A stretch of 64,000 nt of DNA from positions 7,987,977 to 8,051,976 of the forward strand of contig NW_006921533.1 in assembly GCF_000340215.1 (NCBI RefSeq). The letters are read 5' to 3'. The notes below the pieces were generated by a model that ran no database searches, was not told the DNA's origin, and worked only from the letters and a program-made list of their open reading frames with translations. Positions 23,761 through 36,450 of the stretch are shown one piece after another. The first letter of the stretch is position 1. Each line of letters starts with the position of its first letter. Made by a program: the position numbers and the translations under genes. The stretch comes from Pseudocercospora fijiensis CIRAD86 (Eukaryota; Ascomycota; Dothideomycetes; Mycosphaerellales; Mycosphaerellaceae).

Positions 23761-26700
23761 TCGTACGGCGTAAGACTATCGACATTGTGCTAGCTATAAC
23801 ACGCCCCTGCCTTATATAGGACACGAAGGGCACTAGCTATCAAACTAAAATTATGCTAGATCTAGGAAATTTAGTTAGTGCCCTTATTAGCTATCGCCTA
23901 GCTAAGCAATTAGACCTTCGACAACTACCGAGGACTGACCTACCAACCCTTGCTTAGTTTAATAACGCTCGGCACTTAACCTATAGGGCCTACTATGTTC
24001 CTATAGCTCTAAAGGACGACCTCGGAAATAAACGCCTACTAGACTTTACTGCCTACGTAGTAGATATAGACTACCTATATAGGGGAGCTACTATTGTTAT
24101 TAGCAACCCTGTTCTTAAGCACTATACTATAGTTATAGACTTAGGCAGTTAATAATAGCGATTTAGAATCGCTAGGAGAGAGGACATTAAACATATCGAC
24201 ATTAGCGAGTGTCCTAATAATATTAGGGTCCTGTTTATTAGCAACCTAATACCTGCCTTAGCTAATCCGATAGCTAATCTTCTCGGTAGAGATAACGATA
24301 AACCTGTGCCCCCTAATAGCGTAGATCCTAAACAACTTAAGCATATACTAGAACCTATTCGAGAGACCTATATTAATGTGTTTAAACACCACTTAGTATC
24401 GACATTACCTATGTTTAAAGAGACGGATTATAAGATTGATATTATAGAGGGCAAGGAGGTTCCTTTTAGTCCCCTCTATAACCTTAGTAAACGAGAGCTT
24501 ACTATATTGCGTAAGTACCTAGAGGAAAACCTAGCTAATAGTCGCATCCGGTATAGCAACAGCCCTACTAGTGTACTAATCCTATTTGTTCTAAAGAAGG
24601 ATAGTAGCCTACGGTTATGTATTGATTACCGTAGACTTAATGCTGTTACTATTAAAGACCGCTACCTACTCCCTCTTATTAATAAGACCCTCGATCGCCT
24701 TTCTAGGGCCCACTTCTATACTATACTAGACATTAAGGATGCGTACTATCGTATCTATATTCGTAAGGGCGACGAATAGAAAACGGCCTTCCGTACTCGC
24801 TATAGCTATTTCGAGTATTTAGTTATACTATTTAGGCTAGCAAACGCCCCTACAACATTCTAGTCCTATATTAATCGGGCCCTTTCGGGTCTATTAGACT
24901 ATCTTTATATAGTTTACCTAGATAACATCCTAGTCTATACCTATTTACCTAATATTGCAGAGCACTAGGCTATAGTACGCAAGGTGCTCGACCGCCTACG
25001 GGCCTATAGCCTATATTATAAGCCTTCTAAATGCACCTTTGCTACTAAAGAGGTATCCTTCCTTAGCTTCCTCGTATCGACTAAGGGTGTTAAGGCTAAT
25101 CCTAACCGGATTAAGACTATTACTAAGTAGCTAATACCTACTAGTATTAAGGAACTTTAGTTATTCCTCGGCTTCGCTAATTTCTATCGTCGCTTTATTA
25201 AGAGCTATTTACGATATGTAATGCCCCTAACTAAGCTTACTAAAACCAAGGCTAACCTAACTAGAGAGTTTAAATAGACTAACAGAGTATAAGCCGCTTT
25301 TAACGGTTTAAAGAAGCGCTTCACTAAAGTCCCCTTATTGCACTATTTCGTACTAAGCAAACAGATCCGTATTAAGACTAACGCTTCCTAGTTCGCTATA
25401 TTAGCTATTATATTATAATAGGCTAATAACAATTACTAGCACCTAATCGCCTTCTTTTTACAGAAGATAATCGATATAGAACGTCGCTACGAGACCTACG
25501 AGCAAGAGCTCCTAGCTATTATCGAGGCCTTTAAGTACTAGAGGCACTACCTCGATAGGGCTTAATATACAATATAGGTCTATATAGACTATAACAACCT
25601 CCGTAGCATTACTAAGGTTACTAGAGTTATAGGTCGACAGGCTAGATAGGCCGTCTACCTCGCCGGGTTTGATTTTAATATATTATACCGGCTAGGCGTA
25701 AGTAACCCTACCGATAGCCTATCGAGGCGACCTAATTACGATAGCGAAACCTAACACATCAATTCTTTGTTTCTAACCCTGCAGTATAAGATTGCTATAG
25801 CCTGTATTATTAATAAGTACGCGTAGGATAAGCGGCTTACCGGACTCCGCGACGGCTTAAAGTATATTAATGCTCTTACTATATTAATAGTGCGTATTAA
25901 GGCAAGGGCTAAAGACATAGATAGGAGAAGTTATAATAACTCCCTAGTCGATATCGCAATATATAGTAACAGCGATAGCACTGCTACAGTTAATCCGGCT
26001 ACTAGTGCTATTAGATATATATAATACGTACCTCGTTTAATAGCGAGGGTGCTATTAAATAACCTTACAAATAGGGATAGTCAATCGTTTATAGATAAGC
26101 TATTACGTACTTAGCAGAGGGACGCCTTTGCTACTAAACGTATCGACAAGCTTATAAGTAGGCGAACGACTCGATCTAGTAAGAGTAACTAGTCAATCGA
26201 TAACAAAGGTTATTTAAAGTTTAAGGGTAGATACTATGTCCCCGCTAAACATTCGATCCGATAAGAACTTCTTAAGCGACACTATAATAGTAAGCTTGCC
26301 GGTTACTATAGCATAGAGAGGTCGTACGAGCTACTATCGCGCATATACTACTAGCTAAATAGTAAGCGGGATATAAAGGAATACGTTAACACGTGTACCG
26401 TATACTAACGTATTAAGGCATTAAAGTATTAGCCTTTTAGCGAGTTGTCCTCCTTACTAATCCCTTACAAGCCATTTATAGAGCTTATAATGGATTTTAT
26501 TATAGGTCTTCCCTCTACTAAGCGAAGAGGAAGCAAAGACATCTTTAACGCTATCCTAGTCGTTATAGACCGGTTTACTAAGGGCGCTCGATACATCCCG
26601 GCGCGGAAAGATTAGACTACTATTAATATAGCAGAAGCGCTATAGAACAACATCTTCTATACCTATTAGGGGATCCCTAAAGGGATAGTCTCTAACCGAG

Positions 26701-27632
26701 GCTCGACATTTACATCTTATTATTAGAGTAAGATTTGCCTATAGCTAAGACTCAAGCATCGCCTGTCTATAGCATTCTATCTATAAATAGATAGTTAGAC
26801 CGAAAGGCAGAATGCTACGCTGTAGTAGTACCTACGCAGCTATATTAATAAGAACCCTAATAACTAGGTTAATCTCCTATAACTAGCCGAATTCGTATAC
26901 AATAATAGTGTCTACTTATCTACTAAGGTATTACCTTATTTCGCTATAATAGGAAGCAACCCTACGCTACTACAAGACCCCCTATCGCTCGAGGCCGAGC
27001 GTAAGGAAAGGGAAGCGTATTAAGTACTAACACCTAAGACACTAGCGGCTATTAAGAGGGTTCAAAAGATGCGAGAGATTTACGCTAAGATAGCTAACAA
27101 ACTAGCGAAGGCCTAGGCCTATTAGAAGGCCTATTACGACAAACACTATATACCGATAACCTTTAAGCAAGGCGATATAGTTATACTAAGTACTAAGAAC
27201 CTCCGCATCCGTAAGCACCTATCCCCTAATAGTAAAACAAGGCCTAAGCTCGCACTAAGATATATTAGTCTATTCCGCATTCGAGAAGTTAAGGGCTCCT
27301 CCGTATAGGCCTAATAGTTATAGCTTCCTCCTTATTACACTATCTATAATACCTTCTATATATCCCTCCTTAAGCTATATTACCTACGCGAGGGGGATGA
27401 AGCCCCTACTAAATACGAAGATATACTAGCGGATAGTAAAGAGCTATAGTCTATAGAACGTATCCTATAGCACCGGACTAGGAAAGGCAAGAAGGAGTAC
27501 CTATTAAGATAGTAAGGCTATTTACCTAAATAGGACTCGTAGGAGGCTAAAGACTCGTTTAAGGACATAACTGAGTTGTTAGATAAGTATTAGACTAGCG
27601 TAAGGAATACGAAGAAGGCTAAGAGCTTATAA
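23761..27632 (+). pseudogene. Element C pol
   Basis: RT is open over 24306-24779 (157 codons, the longest uninterrupted pol piece in the block). It includes [10 protein letters not shown], the [16 protein letters not shown] region, [16 protein letters not shown] and [10 protein letters not shown]. The catalytic box near 24920 is YLDN. Integrase core near 26460-26700; chromodomain relic about 27440-27600. RIP stops throughout. Confidence 0.85.
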
Positions 27633-28862
27633 TGCCTATAATGTTACTACTAAGTCTAGGAACAATACTACCCCCGGGGTGCTATTAAGCTAACTAATTA
27701 GAGGCAAGCAATTGTTAGTAAAGGATAACAAGACTATACTACGATAACAGATGCGCACCGAGCGTTAACAAACGCGCTATAACTACTAACTAATCGACTG
27801 CTCTTTCGAGGATTCTACCTCTTTACTAATGCGCCCTATAGGTCCCCCTTTTATTCTTTATTCTATCGAGGCCTCGAGACCTAAGCGTTCGATAAGGGCG
27901 ATGTGCGCGCGCGTACAAATAACGGTAATAAAGGTAATAGTGTCGCGCACTAGCAGTACGCCGGCGGCTAACGCGGCTATATTAGTAACGGTGTTGCGGA
28001 GTATATTACTAATCGAAGAAGGAAATCAAAAAGCAAGGTAAAGTTAGCGCTAAGACGACTAGCGCCGCTATTGTTAACATTACTTGCTATTATTACTACG
28101 CCTACGGATACAACCTTACCTATACTATAAGCCTAAGGCACCTTTAATCAAAACTTTAATCAAAACTTTAAGGCTAAGTTAAAATATTAAGGCTTAAAAG
28201 GATTAAGTAGCTTAATAGACTAACTAACTAAGGGCAAAACTATAGAGCTAAGCTAGCCGGGGTCGATCTTGCGGACAATAGGTTACTCCTCGATCTATCT
28301 AACCCTTTAAGCGAGGCGAACCTCTACTACTATACTTATAATAGCCTTTACCTATAGAAACTAGAAGAACTGAGTTTTTTAAAAAGATATAATTAGTTAA
28401 CACTTGAAGGCTACTAAACCTAGCTAATTAGGGCTAGCGAAACTACGAACAATAAGAATAATAACCCTCGGAAGCGGACAAACCCTCGGAAGCGGACATT
28501 GCTAGGTCTTTTAAGAGTAGACGCAAAGAACTCGGTACGATATTACTTAGAACGGAGGCAGGGCTGCAATACCTCGTACGTCTACCTATTATAGTAGGGA
28601 AGACGCGCTCGTATTATAATTAGTCGAAGGTCCTCAATTCTCGTAGTTATATATTACTTTATTGTATACAAGGATAGCGTAGTTAGAGTTAGACATTGTA
28701 TTGTATTAGAGGTAAGGTTTAACATAGTTATATAATCGGTAATTGCGTGTTTAATTTAGCGCGGACTAAGAAGCTTGTTAGACCTACTAAGTTAGTAGCG
28801 ATAGAGGTTGAGAATAGAATATAGACCGGCTACGAGGGCGCGGCCTTTAGAAGGGAAGCGTG
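27633..28862 (+). repeat. Element C 3' noncoding region
   Basis: Uninterrupted 1.2-kb reference copy of the family's 3' noncoding region. Short frames inside (for example 27829-28041) are not conserved as protein in the sister copies. Confidence 0.7.
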
Positions 28863-29059
28863 TGTTAGGACTAAAGAGGTTATACGTGATTGGTATATAA
28901 CTAGGCTCGAGTAAAGCTAGGGTCTTAATGCCTTAGGCAGGGCTTAGCGCTTAGTATTAGGCTAACTAGCCTGCCTTCCTCCCTCTCCTCTTAGATCTCT
29001 ATCGAATACTACCTGTACCTACTACTACCCTATCTACCTACTAATATACCCTTCTTACA
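28863..29059 (+). repeat. 3' LTR of element C
   Basis: 197 bp, TGTTAGGAC to TTCTTACA, followed by TTGTC. Confidence 0.85.
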
Positions 29060-29129
29060 TTGTCTTTTACTAACAATTGCTTGCCTCTAATTAGTTAGCT
29101 TAATAGCACCCCGGGGGTAGCATTAGCCC

Positions 29130-29437
29130 TAGGTCTCTCTAGCGACATTATAGGCCCGTAGCCTTGTTCCTATTCTTTATACTAGTCTAATACTCGTCTA
29201 ACAACTTAGCTATATCTTTAAAGGAGCCTTTAGCTTCCTATGAGTCCTATTTAGGTAAATAGCCTTGCTACCTTAATAGGTATTCCTTCTTGCCCTACCT
29301 AGTTCGATACTTTAGGATACGTTCTATAGACTATAGCTCTTTACTATCGGCTAAGACTTCTTCTAACGTAGTAGGCGCTTTATCGCCTTCGCGCTAGTAG
29401 TATAGTTTAAGGAGGGAGATATAGAAGGTATTATAGA
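29130..29437 (-). pseudogene. Element B pol C-terminus with chromodomain relic
   Basis: Reverse-complement homologous to the pol ends of D, C and E. It is cut at 29437, just beyond the point corresponding to 15800 of E, where unrelated sequence begins. Confidence 0.7.
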
Positions 29438-31799
29438 TAGACTTTAGACCCCGTAGTAGTTCGGGTTAGTTTGGTTTAGTTTGCTAAGCCGAAGATCTAG
29501 TTTGGTTTAGGTTAGTTTACTAAGTAACTATAGGATTAGCTAGTTCGAACTATAGAATTTATCGGTTTCTAAGAAGTGTAAGAATGTCTACGTAACTCGA
29601 AGCAAGCCCTTTATAAGATACGAGAGTATAGCCGGCAGCGTAGCCGGCATTTTTCAGTTATAGGAAGGTACTTATATAACCCTAAATCTATAGACAATTA
29701 GCTAAGGGTACTAACTAATTAAAAGTATATATATATATAGATAGATAGATATTTCATTTGCCTATTGTAGTGCCTTTCGGCCTATGTAGGTCTGTTTCTA
29801 TATATTGTTTTAGGTAGGAAACCAACTTAGTTAGTAAAAACCTCCCTCCTATCCTATTTATAAGTGTTAATCTTCCTCGTTTCCTTGTTTTCCTTCCTCT
29901 AGGGTGTACTAGTATTATAGTTGTTACCTTCTAACTACCTTGCCTGCTACCCTACCCTTCTTTCCCCCTCTTCTTCCCTCCTTCTTATCTACTCCTTAGT
30001 TTCCCTTACTAGTGCGAATTGTTATATAAATTCTTATTTAATAATCTACTTTACTATCCTTTTTAGGTCTTCTTTACTCTAGATTAGCTTGTCGTATTCC
30101 CTTTCTATTGCTTTTAGTCTCTAATTACTTCTGCCTTCTAACTACTAAGGGCAGACTAGTAGTATATGCTTAGGGTTCTGAGATTAGTAGCTATATTAGT
30201 ACGCTCTACTTTCAATTCCTAGGACGTTTCTTCTAAATAGGTAAGACCTAAGTCTAATATATTCAGATCTAATTTAGATAGCTAGGCTTGCCTCGGCCCT
30301 GTTTAGGTCCTTATAGAGCTAGTAGTTGTGTTAACCAAATTTGATTAGTGCCTTTAGGGTTCCTAGTCTAACTTGTGTTTTATTCTATTCCTGCTCCTAT
30401 AGGTATCTAGCAATTAACTCTGCTAGGCTTTGTTTCTCTCCCTTTAGCTTGTCTTCCTTTAGCCTTATATTTAGTCCCTAAAGCTCTTTCTCTAGTATTT
30501 CTCTTATTAAGACTCTATATTGCTCTAGGTCTTTAACTTTCTAGGGAGTTATTTGTAGTCTGTCTCGCCTCCTAGTCCTAATATACTAGGCTTTTATCTT
30601 GTCTAGTGCCTTTTAGATAGTCTATTAGACTAGGTATTCTATTATCTTTACCGCATATTGGTGTCTTAGTCCCTTAAAGTATTGTTTGACTAGTAGGATC
30701 CCTAATTCCATTTCTACTACCCTTATTAGTATAGTTTTGTATACTCCTAGGATTTTCTTTAGGCTTTAGGTTTAGGACCTGCTAACTAGTTGCTTAATCC
30801 TCTTTAGTGTTTTCTCCTAGGCTGTCTATATCTATGCTTTATATAGCATTGCTAGCTTGATAATTGCTTTGTATATAACTTTAGCTTTCTCGAATATAGC
30901 CCCCTATATAGAGGCTATAAGTCTATTAATAGATTACATATTTATATCTGCCCTCTACTTTGCCTTCTTTACTTATAGTCCCTAATTCAGTTTTAGATCT
31001 AGCTAGATCCCTAGTACCCTAAGCTCTACTAATAGTTAGGTTTTAAAGCCTTAGATAGTAATTGATTACTTTATATTATAGGTTGATTTAGCCTTGCTAA
31101 AGTAGATAAGCTAGTACTTTTCTAGGGCGAATTTTGCTCTATACCTCTTTGCCTATTTTTTATACTCCTAGTACTTCTCTTCTAGGATCTTATAGTTGGT
31201 TTCTATTATCTTAGACTAGGCTAGGATGTTTGTATTATCTATAAACCCTAATGCTAATATGTTTTTTGATTCTAGGAGTAAGAGTAGGTCTACTATAAAG
31301 ATAAGGAAGAGGATTAGGGAGAGTATTAATCCTTAGGGGATTCCCTTTTTAGTTAGTATTAGGTCTAATTTGAATTTGCCTAGAATAAGCTATATCGATC
31401 TTTCCTATAGGAAGGACTAGATAAATTAGACTATCTAGTTTAGTATAGCTTTCTGTTTAAGTATATATAGGAGTCTTTTATAGGAGATATTATTAAAGGC
31501 TCCTAAGATATTAAGGGAGAGGAGGGTTACTACCTAGTTTTGACTATAGTGCTAGATATACTTGATCTATTCTATAATTAGTTCTATAGCTATTAGTATT
31601 AACCTCTTCTTTCTTCCTCCTATCTAGCCTTTAGGAAGGATATTCCTTTCCTCGGCAAAGGTTGTTAGCCTTTTAGCGACAATTTTCTCTAGTACCTTGC
31701 CTATTATATTAAGTAGGGCTATTGGTCTATAGGCCTTAAGCTATATATAGTCTTTATATTTAAAGTGATATATTAACACTCAGAATGGTAGCGAACAAT

Positions 31800-33010
31800 T
31801 AGAGACGAAGGGAAGATAGTTAAGAAGGAAGGGAGGACGAATAGAAAGCACTATATACTAGGGCAGAGGAGGTACTAAAGGCGGAAGATAGAAGAACCCC
31901 TAAGAGGGCATATAGGATAATAATCTTAGAACTCCTTAGAGGACTGAAAGCAATCTACAACTAGGCAAGCTACGTAATTACAAAGGTAGCTAATATAGTC
32001 GTAGCAAAGATTACGAAGAAACAATAGGAGATAAGCCTAAACTACCGCACCTAGGTAGCAGTAGCTAGCTAGGAGGCGCTAAAACCCCCGAGGATAGTAG
32101 TTAGAGTCTACATTACGGACCTATAGGAGTAAAAGGAAATCTAAGGACTTATAGGGAAAGAGATTGTAGAAAGAATTGCAGTTAAAGAGGTAATTAGGGC
32201 TAAGAACGAAGGTAAAGGGGTAATCAAGCTGTTTATAGTATAAGAGCAGGACAAAAAGAAGCTAGAAACACAAAAAGAATAGATAACTAAGATAGGGAAA
32301 ATAGTAAAGGTCTCCTAATAGCAGTTTATAATTATAGCCTATAGTATAATAAGAAGCTTTAAGGAAGAACGGGATGTTAAGAGCCTATAGAGACAAAACT
32401 AAGCTATATACCTAAGCCTAAAGATTACAAAAGTGGTATAGATTAAAAGGAAAATCGAAGAGACTAAGAAGCAGTCTTCCCTAATTATCTAGGTAGGGAG
32501 TGTAGAGCAAGCTAATATAGTGCTAGACTAGGGGTTGTTCTAGGACTTTAAAAGATTAGAAATAGAGATATATAGAAGCAACTATAGGATAATGCAGTGC
32601 TTTAAATATCAACACTATAGACACTTAGTAGCTAAGTATATAAAGACAACCAATACCTGCTCCTATTGTATAGGGGATCACTAGGTTAAAGAATATAAAG
32701 TATACAAGGGAGAAGTAAGATGTATATACTGCACTAAAAGACACCCCTCTTAGGCGAAGGAATGCCCGGTAAGAATATAGGCAGCTAGGAAGGCAAAGGA
32801 AGCTAGAATCAATATACTAAAAAGATATACAATAAGCTAGGGCAGCTAGGTACAGAAGCAACCTAGCTAAGTGCTATAAAAGAGGTCTAGGCAAGATAAT
32901 AGGTTTATATTTAGGGCCTTACTAGTATAAGAGAGTTACTAGCAACTAGGGAGACTAAGATACCTTAATATTATAGGAAAGGAAGCAGGGCAGATAAAGC
33001 TTAGTTAAAT
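31800..33010 (+). pseudogene. LINE-2 ORF1 (gag-like, zinc knuckles)
   Basis: Degraded frame with three clustered CCHC-like knuckles at about 32595-32770 (QCFKYQHYRHL, CSYC..GDH, CIYC.KRHPS..KECP), the arrangement of Tad/Jockey-type ORF1 proteins, which bind element RNA. Stops from RIP. Boundaries approximate. Confidence 0.7.
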
Positions 33011-33079
33011 GTTAGTCTAAAGTAAGGGAAGACTAAAGGAAAACTTATAGGGAAATAATATAGATGAAACCTAATAAAC

Positions 33080-36000
33080 ATTACAACATTACTAAACATT
33101 ATATAGTATAATGTTAATAAGAGTAAAGATAAGGTATAGAGGAGCTTCCTTTAAGCACTAAACCTAAAAGAATATTATATTATTGCAATCTAAGAGCCCT
33201 AGCTCAACCTATATACAAAGAGACTAGCAATAGTTAAAGACCTAAGATACTACCTAATTATCTACAACTAGGGAGCCCTAAGGATATATATCTATATTAG
33301 CAAGGAGATAGATACAGAAACCTAGTAGGCTATACTATAGGAGGATAGGGACCTAATATTAGTTTAAGTAGAGACATCCTAAGGTATACTCTAAGTCTAC
33401 TGTATATACAACCTACTACTAGACTTAAGAAGCAGTACCTAACTAAGAACCCTAGAAAGACTACCTAGAGTTATCTAGGGGAATACCTACTAAATCCTAC
33501 TTAGGGATTTCAACCTCTACTACCCCCTCTAAGGCTTAGACTTTACCCTAGCTTACTACTTCCTAGTAGGAAGACTAATTGATATATTAGAGAGGGAAGG
33601 AATAGAAATTATTACCCTAAAGGGACTAATTACTTAGGAGGTAAGAGGAAGTAGTAGTATACTAGACCTATGCTTTATATTATATTAGATTAGGAATAGG
33701 ATTATAAAATGCAGGGTTAACTAGGAACTAGAAGAATTATTAGACCACTTCCCGGTATAGATTAAGCTTAATGTCTAAGCTAATTAGGAAAGGGAACTAG
33801 AAGAGAAGCTTAACTAGAAAGGTACTAAATAGGGTAGGATTAGGGAGGGACTAGAAAGGGACCGGCAGGTCAGCGTGGACCGACCACCGGCCCACAATAC
33901 GCATCGGTGAGTATAATAAAGCAGTAGAAGAACTAATAGGAATCCTAAAACAGGTAGCTAGAAAGCATACCCTAGTAAAGAAACATTTACTATACTAGCA
34001 ACTATACTAGACTAGTAAGTGTATAAGGAAGGTTAAAGTAGTAAGGAAGGCTAAGAGGCAGTAGATATAAACCTATACCTAGGAAGTATAGGACAACTAT
34101 AATAAAGCCTACTAGGAAAAGAAGATCTAGATTAAGAAAGACAAGATATAAGAATAGAGATCTATAATAGGAATAATTATAAAGAAACTAGAGGAGATAT
34201 AGAGGATAGCTAAATAGGCAAGGAGGCCTAAACAGGAAAAGAATATACTACTATAATTCCTAGACATTATAGACTAATAAGGACAAATGCAGACTATAAT
34301 AGAAGGGAAAGTAAGAGCCCTAGGCTAACACTTCTTCTATAGAAAAGTATAAGCAGACCTATTAGATATAAAGGAGGAAGAATAAGAGACTCTACTGCTA
34401 GGTATACTAAGAGACACCTAGGTTAAACCCGAAACTATTAAAAGGATCCTAAAGAAAATTCTAGGCAATAAGGCACTAGGAGAAGATAAGGTCTATAACA
34501 AACTTCTAAAAGCATATAGGAAGGGGCTAGCCCTAACACTAGCTAATATCTTTTTATAAAGCCTAGTACTAGGACACTACCTAAGACTATTTAGGAAGTC
34601 CCTAATAGTAGTGCTAAGGAAGCCCTAGAAGGAAGACTATACACAGCTTAAGGCCTATAGACTAATAGCCCTACTTAATACAATAGGCAAGGTGCTAGAG
34701 AAAATTGTCGCTAAAAGGCTAACAACCTTTGCCGAGGAAAGGAACATCCTTCCCGAAGGCTAGATAGGAGGAAGAAAGAAGAGGTTAATACTAACAGCTA
34801 TAGAACTAATTATAGAACAGATTAAGCATATCTAGCACTATAGTTAAAACTAGGTAGCAACCCTCCTCTCCCTTAATATCTTAGGAGCCTTTAACAATAT
34901 CTCCTATAAAAGACTCCTATATATACTTAAATAGAAAGCTATACTAAACTAGATAGTCCAATTTATCTAGTCCTTCCTATAGGAAAGATCGATATAGCTT
35001 ATTCTAGGCAAATTCAAATTAGACCTAATGCTAACTAAAAAGGGAATCCCCTAAGGATTAATACTCTCCCTAATCCTCTTCCTTATCTTTATAGCAGACC
35101 TACTCCTACTCCTAGAATTAAAAAACACATTAGTATTAGGGTTTATAGATGATACAAACATCCTAGCCTAGTCTAAGATAATAGAAACCAACTACAAGAT
35201 CCTAGAAGAGAAGCACTAGGAGTATAAAAAATAGGTAAAGAGGTATAGAGCAAAATTCGCCCTAGAAAAGTACTAGCTTATCTACTTTAGTAAGGCTAAA
35301 TCAACCTATAATATAAAGCAATCAATCACTATCTAAGGCTTTGAAACCTAACTATTAGCAGAGCTTAGGGTACTAGGGATCTAGCTAGATCTAAAACTAA
35401 ATTAGGGACTATAAGTAAAGAAGGTAAAGTAGAGGGTAGATACTAATATATAATCTATTAATAGACTTATAGCCTCTATATAGGGGGCTATATTCGAGAA
35501 AGCTAAAGTTATATATAAAGCAATTGTTAAGCTAGCGATGCTATATAGAGCATAGATATAGACAGCCTAGGAGAAAACACTAAAGAGGATTAAGCAACTA
35601 GTTAGCAGGTCCTAAACCTAAAGCCTAAAGAAAATCCTAGGAGTATACAAAACTATACTAATAAGGGTAGTAGAAATAGAATTAGGGATCCTACTAGTCA
35701 AACAATACTTTAAGGGACTAAGACACTAATATACGGTAAAGATAATAGAATACCTAGTCTAACAGACTATCTAAAAGGCACTAGATAAGATAAAAGCCTA
35801 GTATATTAGGACTAGGAGGCGAGACAGACTATAAATAACTCCCTAGAAAGTTAAAGACCTAGAGCAATATAGAGTCTTAATAAGAGAAATGCTAGAGAAA
35901 GAGCTTTAGGGACTAAATATAAGGCTAAAGGAAGACAAGCTAAAGGGAGAGAAATAAAGCCTAGCAGAGTTAATTGCTAGATACCTATAGGAGCAGGAAT

Positions 36001-36450
36001 AGAACAAAACACAAGTTAGACTAGGAACCCTAAAGGCACTAATCAAATTTAGTTAATACAACTATTAGCTCTATAAGGACCTAAATAGGGCCGAGGCAAG
36101 CCTAGCTATCTAAATTAGATCTAAATATATTAGACTTAGGTCTTACCTATTTAGAAGAAACGTCCTAGGAATTGAAAGCAGAGCGTACTAATATAGCTAC
36201 CAATCTTAGAACCCTAAGTATATACTACTAGTCTGCCCTTAGTAGTTAGAAGGTAGAAGTAATTAGAGACTAAAAGCAATAGAAAGGGAATACAATAAGC
36301 TAATCTAGAGCAAAGAAGACCTAAAGAGGATAGTAAAGTAGATTATTAAATAGGGATTTATATAACAATTCGCACTAGTAAGGGAAACTAAGGAGTAGAT
36401 AAGAAGGAGGGAAGAAGAGGGGGAAAGAAGGGCAGGGTAGTAGGCAAGGT
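33080..36450 (+). pseudogene. LINE-2 ORF2 (endonuclease and reverse transcriptase)
   Basis: RT domain with KIVAKRLT, LPEG, GIP.GLILSLILFLIFIADLL and the catalytic FIDDTNILA (near 35140-35165, Asp pair intact). Upstream sequence at about 33200-33700 fits an AP-type endonuclease but is too RIPed to assign residues. A GC-rich unmutated patch replaces LINE sequence at about 33877-33927. Multiple TAG stops. Confidence 0.75.
33877..33927. other. Un-RIPed GC-rich patch replacing LINE sequence
   Basis: About 50 bp rich in CA, TG and CG, within a tract that otherwise lacks CA/TG. The homologous stretch of LINE-1 (about 37385-37435 reversed) has unrelated sequence of similar length, while both flanks align. 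Confidence 0.6.

Larger units (their letters stand above)
7112..29059 (+). mobile_element. Element C: full-length gypsy chromovirus copy interrupted by element D
   Basis: LTRs 7112-7308 and 28863-29059 are each 197 bp and are flanked by TTGTC on both sides (7107-7111, 29060-29064). The leader is split at 7405 by element D, with D's duplication ATTGC. Without D the element is about 7.13 kb: LTR, leader, gag (about 22340-23760), pol (about 23761-27632), about 1.2 kb 3' noncoding region, LTR. It is complete in length but dead through RIP stops. Confidence 0.9.
5809..29437 (-). mobile_element. Element B: truncated inverted gypsy element hosting element C
   Basis: Own parts are the 3' LTR (5809-5997), the 3' noncoding region (5998-7111 and 29060-29130) and the C-terminal end of pol with the chromodomain (29130-29437). 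The two parts rejoin exactly across element C with the duplication TTGTC (7107-7111 and 29060-29064). It ends abruptly at 29437 inside the pol tail, where related elements continue. Its gag, most of pol and its 5' LTR are absent from the window. Confidence 0.75.

Noticed and set aside
27829..28041. Extra gene in the gypsy 3' noncoding region
   Set aside because: The frame is not maintained in the homologous segments of A, B, D and E.
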